A stretch of DNA of 24,249 nucleotides from CAYLHS01 sp964383535 (lineage in GTDB: Bacteria > Actinomycetota > Acidimicrobiia > Spongiisociales > UBA4744). Numbering within the stretch: position 1 is the first letter of the stretch; every line of letters starts with the position of its first letter. Of this stretch, positions 14,723 through 21,893 are shown one piece after another. The position numbers and the translations under genes were made by a program. The DNA lies in the NCBI GenBank assembly GCA_964383535.1, contig CAYLHS010000031.1, forward strand, positions 1-24,249. Reading direction: 5' to 3'. A model generated the notes under the pieces. The model was not told the origin of the DNA. It did no database searches and was given only the letters and a program-made list of their open reading frames with translations.

Positions 14723-16293
14723 TCCTCATCGGTCATCGCCCAGGCGGGATACTCGTCATGATCGAGGAACCGTGCAGCGTATAGGTCGGCCAGCTTCTCG
14801 TACCGTCCAGCGCCGGCGTCGCCGAGCCGGTACAGCAGTGCCACGGTCGCGACGTCGGCCAGGTTGGCGAGAGCCCGCTTCGCGAACCATTGGGGTTCCT
14901 CCGCTGTCGCCAGATCGGCGAACGTACCGTGCATCGTCTTGAGAGCCCGTTCGGCAGCAGGCGTGGCAATCTGCTCCAGCAACGCCCCGAACTCCCCCAA
15001 GAATCGTTCGTGGGCGTGCTTCTTCTGCATCGCCTCGAGCATGTCGACCGCCTGTACGTTGCTCGGGCCCTCCCAGATCGGCGTGATCAGCGCTTCCCGA
15101 TGCCAACGTGCAACCGCATACTCCTCGAGGAAGCCCAGACCACCGAAGATCTCCATCCCGAGTCGAGTGATCTCTGCAGCATGGTCAGCGGTCCGGTTCT
15201 TGGCGAGATGCGACAGGAATCGGGCGTAGTGATACCCGGGAGTGTACGGAGGCCGATCATGCCAGGCCTTGTCGAATGCGTCGACGGCGTGGAATGCAAT
15301 CGCGAGGCCTCCCGCCTGCCGAACGGCCAGATCGACCATATCGCGACGGATCAGCGGCAGTTCACCAAGAGAACGGCCGAACGCATTCCGTCGCTGCACC
15401 CTCGTGACGGTTTCGAGGTGGGCCTTCTTGGCGATTCCCATCGCGGCCACGGCGTTGGCGAGCCTCGACACGGTCAGGTTCTCCAACGTGTAATAGATGC
15501 CTTCTTCGGGAGCGCCGATCAGGAACGCCTCCGCGCCCTCGAGTTCTACCTCACCCGACGGCACTGCTCTGGTCGCCGACTTCTCCTTGAGCCTCCTGAC
15601 GGTGAAGTTGAGCGACCCGTCATCACGAAGTCTCGGCACCAGGAAGAGGGCGAGACCCTTGGGACCTGCTGGTGCACCCTCCGGTCGTGCCGTTGCGATT
15701 GCCGCGTCGGCCAACCCGGCACCGCTCGCGAAGTACTTGTCGCCCGCCGATAGCACCCACCGGTCACCGTCTTTGCGAGCGATCGTCCGGTTCGCCCCGA
15801 GATCGCTACCGCCCTGGATCTCGGTCATCCACGTCGCGCCCCAGGCATGTCCCGATAGGAGTCGTTCCTCCCATGCGTTCAGCTCCGGAGCGTATTTGTG
15901 GAGGGCGTAGGCGGTCTGTTGCGTGATCGTGATGATGCAGTAGAGGCCGGGATCACCCAGCAGGTAGCCGATGGCGTAGTGATGGTGCCAGCTCCCGCCG
16001 TCGTAGGCCGGTCGCATCATCGGAGCGATCTTCGCGAGCAGGTCGCGCTGGGACGGGGCGATTCGCGCCCGATCGACACGATTGCCGTCGAGGTCGTGCA
16101 TGATCAGCACAGGGTCGGCTCCCTGGTCGACGTGATAGCCGACTTCGAGCGCCTCGCTGCCCATCAGGTCGCCCCATCTGGTCATCTCGTCGCGGTGAGA
16201 CTCGTAGTCCCGCCAGTACCTCGCCAGCACCGTCTGAAGATCGACGTCGACGGTGAAGTGGTTCTGACCATACGCGTAGGACTGGAATTCCAC
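14713..16293 (-). CDS. AidB-like acyl-CoA dehydrogenase family flavoprotein
   Basis: 526 residues, longer than ordinary acyl-CoA dehydrogenases (about 380-400) and close to AidB (about 540). Recognisable are WMTEIQGGSDLGANRT (FAD/substrate segment), LFLVPRLRDDGSLNFTVRRLKEKSATRAVPSGEVELEGAEAFLIG (AidB-like middle) and ITPIWEGPSN, where Glu of WEG occupies the family's catalytic base position. An extra C-terminal domain after about residue 430 is also AidB-like. AidB is tied to alkylation response; many actinobacterial homologues are simply annotated as dehydrogenases. Start GTG 16293 follows AGGAGG by about eight bases. Substrate unknown. Confidence 0.87.
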   Translation of the reverse strand: MEFQSYAYGQNHFTVDVDLQTVLARYWRDYESHRDEMTRWGDLMGSEALEVGYHVDQGADPVLIMHDLDGNRVDRARIAPSQRDLLAKIAPMMRPAYDGGSWHHHYAIGYLLGDPGLYCIITITQQTAYALHKYAPELNAWEERLLSGHAWGATWMTEIQGGSDLGANRTIARKDGDRWVLSAGDKYFASGAGLADAAIATARPEGAPAGPKGLALFLVPRLRDDGSLNFTVRRLKEKSATRAVPSGEVELEGAEAFLIGAPEEGIYYTLENLTVSRLANAVAAMGIAKKAHLETVTRVQRRNAFGRSLGELPLIRRDMVDLAVRQAGGLAIAFHAVDAFDKAWHDRPPYTPGYHYARFLSHLAKNRTADHAAEITRLGMEIFGGLGFLEEYAVARWHREALITPIWEGPSNVQAVDMLEAMQKKHAHERFLGEFGALLEQIATPAAERALKTMHGTFADLATAEEPQWFAKRALANLADVATVALLYRLGDAGAGRYEKLADLYAARFLDHDEYPAWAMTDEEVG

Positions 16294-16364
16294 TGGTGAT
16301 CCTCCTGACGAATCCCAAGCCTACGCCCAGGTCGGGCACGTCCGTTCGAACGTGCTCCACCGCA

Positions 16365-16480
16365 TCTGGTACCTCGTGCGCGACCCGCTCAGAACCGCGG
16401 GGCGGCCGTGCTGGCCCCGATCGCCGCCCTGCACGGCAGACAGGACACGAGGTAGAAGGTATGAGATACGGCACCTGAGG
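16365..16480. repeat. Palindromic intergenic repeat, copy 1
   Basis: Terminal arms TACCTCGTG (16370-16378) and CACGAGGTA (16446-16454) are perfect inverted repeats. Inside, GCCGTGC and GCACGGC, and GGGCGGC and GCCGCCC, pair again. The left 21 bases (16365-16385) match 17 of 21 positions of the copy at 20722, AACCGCGGGGCGGCCGT matches AACCGCAGGGCGGCCGT there, and the right arm also matches. The trailing GATACGGCACCTG (16465-16477) recurs at 18255-18267. It lies between divergent genes. Confidence 0.6.
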
Positions 16481-16490
16481 GAGCGTCCGC

Positions 16491-16521
16491 AGCTGGATGC
16501 GAGCAGATCTCGCATCCAGCT
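16491..16521. promoter_or_regulatory. 13-bp perfect inverted repeat overlapping the LLM promoter (operator candidate)
   Basis: AGCTGGATGCGAG (16491-16503) and CTCGCATCCAGCT (16509-16521) are exact complements separated by CAGAT. The right arm ends on the first base of TAGCGT (16521-16526), a TANNNT -10 box six bases before ATG 16533. The repeat thus fills the -35/-10 interval, a typical repressor position. It could also fold as RNA in read-through transcripts. Confidence 0.55.
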
Positions 16522-16532
16522 AGCGTTTCCCC

Positions 16533-17303
16533 ATGGTCCGCATCGCAGTCCAGCTTCAGCAACAGCACGCCGAGTACTCCGAGATCCGTAGGGCGGTCGC
16601 CGCCTGCGAGGAACTCGGTGTCGATATCGTCTACAACTGGGATCACTTCTTCCCCCTCTCGGGGGATTCGGAAGGGAGGCACTTCGAGGCATGGACGATG
16701 CTGGCCGCGTGGGCGGAGATGACCGAGCGTGTCGAGATCGGGTCGCTGGTGACCTGCAACTCGTACCGGAATCCACAGCTCCTCGCCGACATGGCCCGAA
16801 CCATCGACCACATCTCGGATGGGCGTCTGATCCTCGGAATCGGGTCGGGGTGGTTCCGGAAGGATTATGACGAGTACGGATACGAGTTCGGGACCGCCCC
16901 AGGCAGGCTCCGGAATCTCGACCACGACATGCCGATCATCAAGGCCAGGCTCACCCGCCTGAACCCGCCTCCGGTACGGCCGATTCCCATCCTCATCGGG
17001 GGCGGCGGCGAGAAGGTCACACTGCGCATCACCGCCCAGCACGCCGACGTCTGGCACACCTTCGCGAGCCCAGCGGGCAAGGATGCATGGGTTCACAAGA
17101 ACAACGTGCTGAATGACTGGTGCGCCAAGGTGGGACGTGACCCGTCGGAGATCGAACGATCGGTCGGAGTGAGCACACAGCGGATCGACTTCGCCGAGGA
17201 GTTGGTTGCCGCAGGAGTCGGTCAGATCACCCTCGGACTCTCCGGACCTCGCTATGACCTGGGGATCATTCGCGACTGGCTGGCGTGGCGCGACGAACCA
17301 TGA
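16533..17303 (+). CDS. LLM-class (luciferase-like) F420-dependent oxidoreductase
   Basis: 256 residues with the luciferase-like monooxygenase barrel: N-terminal strand VRIAVQLQ, DIVYNWDHFFPL, the block VEIGSLVTCNSYRNPQLLADMARTIDHISDGRLILGIGSGWFRKDYDEYGYEFG, then IPILIGGGGEKVTLRITAQHADVWH. This is the pattern of actinobacterial F420-type TIGR03560-like proteins. They reduce or oxidise diverse small molecules with F420H2 or FMN; the substrate here is unknown. The protein is shorter than many relatives (about 280-330). Start at ATG 16533, apparently leaderless. The stop overlaps the antiporter start (ATGA 17300-17303), so the two are coupled. Confidence 0.9.
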   Translation: MVRIAVQLQQQHAEYSEIRRAVAACEELGVDIVYNWDHFFPLSGDSEGRHFEAWTMLAAWAEMTERVEIGSLVTCNSYRNPQLLADMARTIDHISDGRLILGIGSGWFRKDYDEYGYEFGTAPGRLRNLDHDMPIIKARLTRLNPPPVRPIPILIGGGGEKVTLRITAQHADVWHTFASPAGKDAWVHKNNVLNDWCAKVGRDPSEIERSVGVSTQRIDFAEELVAAGVGQITLGLSGPRYDLGIIRDWLAWRDEP

Positions 17304-18241
17304 CCGGTGCAATTGCACTCGTCGCAAGCGGCCTCTTGCTGCTGACCCTCTCGGCGGATCGCCTGGTCCTTTCCGCTGCCCGACTCTCACGCCTGTGGGG
17401 CATGTCCGCCGTGCTGATCGGCGCTCTCGTCATCGGCATGGGAACCTCTCTCCCCGAGCTCCTCGTGAGTGCCCTCGCCGCCGCGAGGGGCGAGATGGAT
17501 CTCGCAATGGGAAACATCGTCGGATCTAACGTCGCCAACCTCAGTCTCATCCTCGGTGTGTCCGTCGTGATCCTGCCGGTCGCCGGCCACCTCCACACGA
17601 TCAAGCGTGAAGGAGTCCTCATGCTGTCCGCTGTCGCGGTGTTCGGGATCGCCGCGTGGGGTGGCGCCATCAGCAGGTTCGAGGGATGCCTGCTGCTGCT
17701 CGGCATGGTGGCATCCGGGTGGTTGCTCGTCAGATGGTCACATCAGGACATCGCCGAGGGGACCGTGACGATCGATGTCGATGACGTCGCCCCGCCGGGA
17801 CGGACCGCAGCGTTCGAGCTCACGGTCGGCGCCCTCGCACTGGTGGCGACGCTCTTCGGCGCCGACCTCCTGCTGCGCGGAGCACGCATCGTGGCGTCCG
17901 AACTCGGTCTCGGCGAGGGTCTCATCGGCCTGTCGCTGGTCGCAGTCGGTACGAGTCTCCCCGAGCTCGCAACGGGGATCGCAGCAGCTCGCCGCAAGGA
18001 GAACGCGCTCGTCATCGGCAACGTCCTCGGGTCCAACCTCTTCAACTCGCTCGGGGTCGCAGGCACCGCCGCACTCGCCGGAGGACCGTTCACGACCGAC
18101 TTCAGGGCACCGATCATCTTCATGATCGCCATCTCGACACTCGCCGGGATCCTGACGGCCACCGGCAACCGCCTGGTTCGATGGGAGGGCGCCATCCTCG
18201 TCGTAGGGTTCGCGGGGTTCCTCGCCCTCGGATTCCGATAG
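17300..18241 (+). CDS. CaCA-family sodium/calcium antiporter-like protein
   Basis: 313 residues, about ten hydrophobic helices in two homologous halves. Both alpha-repeats are clear: GTSLPELLVSALAAARGEMDLAMGNIVGSN and GTSLPELATGIAAARRKENALVIGNVLGSN, carrying the ion-binding Glu, Ser and Asn residues of the YrbG/NCX type. A short charged loop (about residues 145-165) joins the halves. It would export calcium or another cation in exchange for sodium or protons. ATG 17300 overlaps the preceding stop; an in-frame GTG at 17285 is less likely. Why it is paired with an LLM enzyme is not evident. Confidence 0.92.
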   Translation: MTGAIALVASGLLLLTLSADRLVLSAARLSRLWGMSAVLIGALVIGMGTSLPELLVSALAAARGEMDLAMGNIVGSNVANLSLILGVSVVILPVAGHLHTIKREGVLMLSAVAVFGIAAWGGAISRFEGCLLLLGMVASGWLLVRWSHQDIAEGTVTIDVDDVAPPGRTAAFELTVGALALVATLFGADLLLRGARIVASELGLGEGLIGLSLVAVGTSLPELATGIAAARRKENALVIGNVLGSNLFNSLGVAGTAALAGGPFTTDFRAPIIFMIAISTLAGILTATGNRLVRWEGAILVVGFAGFLALGFR

Positions 18242-18324
18242 GTCCCGCAGGAGCGATACGGCACCTGGCCCCGTTCTCCTCAGCAGAATCGCGGCAGTAG
18301 ACGTGGTACCGAGCTAACCCAGTG

Positions 18325-18873
18325 TCACTTCCAGCGGTCCAAGGCGGTCGTTGCCAGTTGGGCGGCCGCCTCGATCCCGGACATGTCGCCGGGGTCGATC
18401 CCGAGAAACACAACCTGGAGTTCGACGAATCGACCACCGTCACCGGTGATGATTGCCGCCACCGCATCATCCTCCGGGGTGGTGACAGCAACCGTGTCTT
18501 TCCCAACCGAGACGGGGATCGTCTCCGCAGCGTTGGGGTAGTCGGTTGCGGCCACGGAAGCTGCGTCGCCGTCGCGCTCGAACGCGATCACCGACATGTC
18601 GGCAACGCTCGAGCCCGGCGGAAGGTACCCACACCCGAGCATCGAGTCCTCACCGACTTCGAGCCGGTGGCCGGCCAAAGCGGTCGCCTCATCGGCGGTG
18701 ATCAGCGAGCAGTTGCTGGGCGGTTCGCTTCCAGCCGTGTCTGCAACCGTTGTCTCTGTCGCCGCGGTGGTTTCTGTGCCCGCCGTGGTGTCAGTGGTGC
18801 TCGTTCCCTGGTTCCCGGAGCACGCCGCAAGCAGCGACATGAACAACACCAGGACAATCGTTGTCCGAGCCAT
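18325..18873 (-). CDS. Putative secreted lipoprotein
   Basis: 182 residues. A signal peptide (MARTTIVLVLFMSLLAAC) ends in the lipobox LAAC with Cys18 as lipid anchor. A Thr/Ala-rich linker to about residue 50 follows, then a compact domain starting CSLITADEATALAG, with a second Cys in LGCGYLPPG that may form a disulfide. The CALLT-like opening recalls DUF3558-type actinobacterial lipoproteins, but I do not assign the family. GAGGAGG lies just before the ATG. It would sit on the outer face of the membrane; function unknown. Confidence 0.8.
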   Translation of the reverse strand: MARTTIVLVLFMSLLAACSGNQGTSTTDTTAGTETTAATETTVADTAGSEPPSNCSLITADEATALAGHRLEVGEDSMLGCGYLPPGSSVADMSVIAFERDGDAASVAATDYPNAAETIPVSVGKDTVAVTTPEDDAVAAIITGDGGRFVELQVVFLGIDPGDMSGIEAAAQLATTALDRWK

Positions 18874-19083
18874 ATGGCCTCCTCATGCGCCAGACCCCTC
18901 CCCAGGACGCAACACCCCAGGCTAGGCACTGTCCGGTTTATGCACCTGGTGGAAGCCGGCCCGCCCGCGGCGCATCGGGCACCATCGCGGAAGGCCGCCC
19001 TTCGGAAACCGGCTCGAAGGCGGGGCGCCATCCTCCCATGGCGAGCTCTGGAATCCGTTGGGTCCCGGGTACCATTCCCGCTC
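18874..19083. other. Divergent intergenic region without a supported gene
   Basis: Separates the lipoprotein from the ABC exporter. It holds the lipoprotein ribosome binding site, the exporter -10 box TACCAT at 19070-19075 and a GC-rich stretch with an AGCCGG/CCGGCT pair. Open frames across it are extensions of antisense frames and lack family similarity. Confidence 0.6.
19070..19075 (+). promoter_or_regulatory. -10 box TACCAT for the ABC exporter (leaderless)
   Basis: TACCAT followed by eight bases and GTG 19084, with no ribosome binding site. It shares the GGGTACCAT context with the aminopeptidase promoter. Confidence 0.45.
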
Positions 19084-19974
19084 GTGGCCGCGGCGATCGA
19101 GATCGAACACCTCACGAAACGCTACGACCGCCACGCGGCGGTCGACGGACTCAGCCTGACGGTGGCCGTCGGGGAGTCGTACGCATTGCTCGGTCCGAAT
19201 GGGGCCGGCAAGACGACCACCGTTGAGATCCTGGAGGGTTTGCGAGACCGGACCGACGGGTCCGTTCGCGTTCTCGGCTTCGACCCCCAGAAGGACCACC
19301 GCGCGATGCACCGGCACGTCGGAGTCATGCTGCAAGAAGGCGGCATCTCACCTGCAACCCGACCGCTCGAAGCGCTCCGTCTGTTCGCGTCGTTCTACGA
19401 CGATCCACGAGACCTCGATGACCTCGTCCGGCTCACGGGACTTGCTGGAGTCCTGGCGACCCCATACAGGCGTCTCTCCGGCGGCGAAAAGCAGCGCCTC
19501 TCGCTCGCGCTCGCTCTCGTCGGCAACCCTCGGGTGCTCTTCCTGGACGAGCCCACCGTGGGAATGGACCCGGTCGCCCGCAGGACGACATGGGCAATCG
19601 TCGAGAAGCTCCATGACGAAGGCGTGACAACGCTCCTCACCACTCACCACATGGACGAGGCCGAACGTCTCTCCGACCGCGTCGGAATCATCAACCACGG
19701 AAGGCTCGTCGCCGAGGGGACCCCTTCCGAGCTGATCCAGCGCTCAGGGACGATCAACCTCCTCGCGCACCCCGGACTCCCGACGGAGACGTTCCCACTG
19801 CCGACACGTGAGATCGCACCGGGTCAGTATGTAGTAGACGTCGAGGACGTCACCCCCGACGACCTCGCGAACCTCGTCGGCTACCTGGCCGAGAAGAACG
19901 TCCTCCTCCGGGAACTGCGGGTCGGTGCAGCCGGCCTCGAGGACGTCTTCCTCGAACTGACGGCGGAGGATTGA
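19084..19974 (+). CDS. ABC-2 type exporter ATP-binding protein
   Basis: 296 residues. Walker A GPNGAGKTT, a Q-loop in VGVMLQEGG, signature LSGGEKQRLSLALAL, Walker B VLFLDEPTVGMD, and H-loop TTHHMDEAERLSDRV. A C-terminal extension (about 225-296) of the DrrA/YadG type ends EDVFLELTAED. It would drive the coupled permease encoded next (TGATG overlap). The start at GTG 19084 is supported by a -10 box; the longer frame upstream is antisense to the lipoprotein. Similar exporters are often found beside ctaA/ctaB in actinobacteria; whether they serve oxidase or heme handling is not known from the sequence. Confidence 0.92.
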   Translation: MAAAIEIEHLTKRYDRHAAVDGLSLTVAVGESYALLGPNGAGKTTTVEILEGLRDRTDGSVRVLGFDPQKDHRAMHRHVGVMLQEGGISPATRPLEALRLFASFYDDPRDLDDLVRLTGLAGVLATPYRRLSGGEKQRLSLALALVGNPRVLFLDEPTVGMDPVARRTTWAIVEKLHDEGVTTLLTTHHMDEAERLSDRVGIINHGRLVAEGTPSELIQRSGTINLLAHPGLPTETFPLPTREIAPGQYVVDVEDVTPDDLANLVGYLAEKNVLLRELRVGAAGLEDVFLELTAED

Positions 19975-20690
19975 TGCGAGCGATCGTTGCCCAGACCCGC
20001 TTCGAGCTCACCAACGCCGCACGACGCGGCGAGGCCTTCCTGCTCCTCGTCCTCATCCCGCTCGCCATCCTCCTCTTCTTCGGTTTCACCGGGTTGTTCG
20101 GTCTCACCGTCGACGAGTTGCTCCCCGGTCTCCTCGCGCTTTCTGTTCTGTCTGCATCGCTGACGAGCCTCGCCATCTCGACGGGGTTCGAACGCAAGTA
20201 CCACGTGCTCAAACGGCTTGGGGCGACGCCCATGCCCCGTTCCGGCCTGATCCTTGCCAAGTCGATGTCGGTACTGATCACCGAGATCATTCAGGTCGCG
20301 ATCCTCATCGGGGTGGCGTTCACCGTGTTCGGGTGGCGCGCGGATGTCAATGCAGGACTGTTCATCGTCGCACTGCTGCTCGGAACCGCTGCCTTGTCCG
20401 GGATCGGTCTGCTGATTGCAGGGACGCTCAGAGCCGAAGCAACACTGGCGGTTGCCAACGGCCTCTACCTCGTGCTGCTGATGCTGGGAGGCATCGTCGT
20501 TCCCGTGTCGGTGCTTCCGCCGTTCCTCAACGAGGCCGCGCGGATCCTCCCGGCGGCTCCTCTCACCGCGCTGTTCGGCGCCGCCGTCCACGAGGTGACC
20601 TTCACCGCGACAGACCTCGCCGCGCTGGTGTTCTGGGCGGTCGTCGGACCAGCCCTCGCCACCTGGTTCTTCACCTGGGAGGAGCAGTAG
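19974..20690 (+). CDS. ABC-2 type exporter permease
   Basis: 238 residues with about six membrane helices: roughly 22-45, 50-70, 98-120, 127-148, 155-180 and 212-233. The LPAAPLTALFGAAVH segment before the last helix is typical of the ABC-2 permease family. The cytoplasmic loop FERKYHVLKRLGATPMPRSGLILAKSM is the usual ATPase contact region. ATG 19974 overlaps the ATPase stop by one base. Together the two make a homodimeric-type half-exporter; the substrate is unknown. Confidence 0.9.
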   Translation: MRAIVAQTRFELTNAARRGEAFLLLVLIPLAILLFFGFTGLFGLTVDELLPGLLALSVLSASLTSLAISTGFERKYHVLKRLGATPMPRSGLILAKSMSVLITEIIQVAILIGVAFTVFGWRADVNAGLFIVALLLGTAALSGIGLLIAGTLRAEATLAVANGLYLVLLMLGGIVVPVSVLPPFLNEAARILPAAPLTALFGAAVHEVTFTATDLAALVFWAVVGPALATWFFTWEEQ

Positions 20691-20721
20691 GCGGGCGGCC
20701 CCTGCCGGACCCGCAGCCGTA

Positions 20722-20835
20722 TCTGGCACCCGGTACGCGACCTAGGTTGTCGCCAAACCGCAGGGCGGCCGTACCGCGACCCATCGAGGACGCATCCATC
20801 CACCGCACTGCGCGATACGAGGTACCCGGTACGGG
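20722..20835. repeat. Palindromic intergenic repeat, copy 2
   Basis: Located between convergent permease and ctaB genes. Its left end and core match copy 1 at 16365, and its right end ATACGAGGTACCCGGTACGGG lines up with the right arm of copy 1. The reverse complement of the right end resembles the left end of copy 1 (GGTACCTCGT), so terminal inversion is kept. GTACC-C-GGTAC (20822-20832) is a local palindrome. Confidence 0.6.
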
Positions 20836-20874
20836 CTTTCGAAGGGAGTCCCTTGGTACGAGTGAAGCTCGGCC

Positions 20875-21765
20875 CTAGTGGAGGAACACATCCGCGACCA
20901 TCGCGCCGGACAGGATCGTCAGGTAGACCGTCGAGTAGATGAACAAGCTCATGGCTCGATCGGGCCTACCGAGCAACCTGACGGCCTCGAAGACGAATGT
21001 GACACCGAGCACCACTGCAATCGCCCCGTAGAGCACCCCCATCGACGCGACCGGCCACAACGCCACCGTTGCGCCGAGAGTCAAGACGGCATACACGATG
21101 ATCTGTACCGAGGTCCTCCGATCACCGATGAGCACCGGCAGCATCGGGATTCCCGCCGCCTCGTAGTCGTCCTTGTACCGCATGGCCAGCGCCCAAAAGT
21201 GGGCGGGCGTCCAAAGGAACACGATCAGAAAGAGCAGCCATGGAACCCAGGTGAGCCCGCCGGTGACGGCCGCCCAGCCGACGAGCGCCGGGGCGCCACC
21301 GGCCGCGCCTCCGATCACGATGTTCTGTGCCGTGTTCCGTTTGAGGAGCATCGAGTAGATGAGCACGTAGAACAGCAACGCCGCGGTCGACAGCAGCGCT
21401 GCCGGGAGGTTCACGAACACCCACAAGAAGACGAACCCGGCGGTTCCGAGCGCCGTCCCAAACCAGAAAGCCGCCCGCGGGGTAATCACCTCTCGTGGGA
21501 GTGGACGACGGTGCGTCCTCCGCATCACCACGTCGATATCACGATCCACCACGTTGTTGATGGCGTTCGCGCCGCCTGCCGAGAGGGTCCCGCCGACGAG
21601 GGTGGCCACAACGAGCCACGTACCCGGCCATCCGTGCGCCGCGACCACCATCGCCGGAACCGTCGTGATCAACAGCAGCTCGATGATCCGAGGTTTGGTG
21701 AGCGCGACGTACGCCTTGAGCCTGCCGGGCGTTGCCTGCGGGTCGATGATCCGAATCTCACTCAC
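20875..21765 (-). CDS. ctaB: Protoheme IX farnesyltransferase (heme O synthase)
   Basis: 296-residue membrane prenyltransferase that adds farnesyl to heme b to give heme O, the first step toward heme A for cytochrome oxidase. Motifs: NAINNVVDRDIDVVMRRTHRRPLP (the NxxxDxxxD metal-diphosphate site) and a second Asp-rich loop, ALAMRYKDDYEAAGIPMLPV. About nine hydrophobic helices, typical length. Start GTG 21765 chosen: the longer frame to 21855 has no family sequence, and TATCCT (21779-21774) lies eight bases upstream, fitting a leaderless message. It diverges from coxB, its functional partner. No ctaA (heme A synthase) is in the window. Confidence 0.95.
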   Translation of the reverse strand: MSEIRIIDPQATPGRLKAYVALTKPRIIELLLITTVPAMVVAAHGWPGTWLVVATLVGGTLSAGGANAINNVVDRDIDVVMRRTHRRPLPREVITPRAAFWFGTALGTAGFVFLWVFVNLPAALLSTAALLFYVLIYSMLLKRNTAQNIVIGGAAGGAPALVGWAAVTGGLTWVPWLLFLIVFLWTPAHFWALAMRYKDDYEAAGIPMLPVLIGDRRTSVQIIVYAVLTLGATVALWPVASMGVLYGAIAVVLGVTFVFEAVRLLGRPDRAMSLFIYSTVYLTILSGAMVADVFLH

Positions 21766-21773
21766 TCGGCGGC

Positions 21774-21779
21774 AGGATA
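21774..21779 (-). promoter_or_regulatory. -10 box TATCCT for ctaB (leaderless)
   Basis: TATCCT on the minus strand, eight bases before GTG 21765. Same hexamer and spacing class as the M16 operon promoter. Confidence 0.45.
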
Positions 21780-21838
21780 GGCCCTGTCGAGACCGAACAA
21801 TCCATCTCACTGCCGAACGGACAAAACCTGCGGAATTA

Positions 21839-21868
21839 TTGGCGTAGCTTCTCACAAACCCTTAGTCT
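21839..21868 (+). promoter_or_regulatory. Putative coxB-ctaD promoter
   Basis: TTGGCG (21839-21844) and TAGTCT (21863-21868) separated by 18 bp. Transcription would start near 21875, leaving a short leader with GGAGGG just before GTG 21894. Here a normal leader is present, unlike ctaB opposite. Confidence 0.4.
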
Positions 21869-21893
21869 CCGACCGCCGTCCGTTGGAGGGAAC

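Noticed and set aside
18322..19083. N-terminal extension of the ABC ATPase frame
   Set aside because: Antisense to the lipoprotein; ATPase similarity starts just after GTG 19084.
16365..20835. The two palindromic repeats as ends of one composite transposon
   Set aside because: The DNA between them holds ordinary genes and no transposase; copies have diverged independently.
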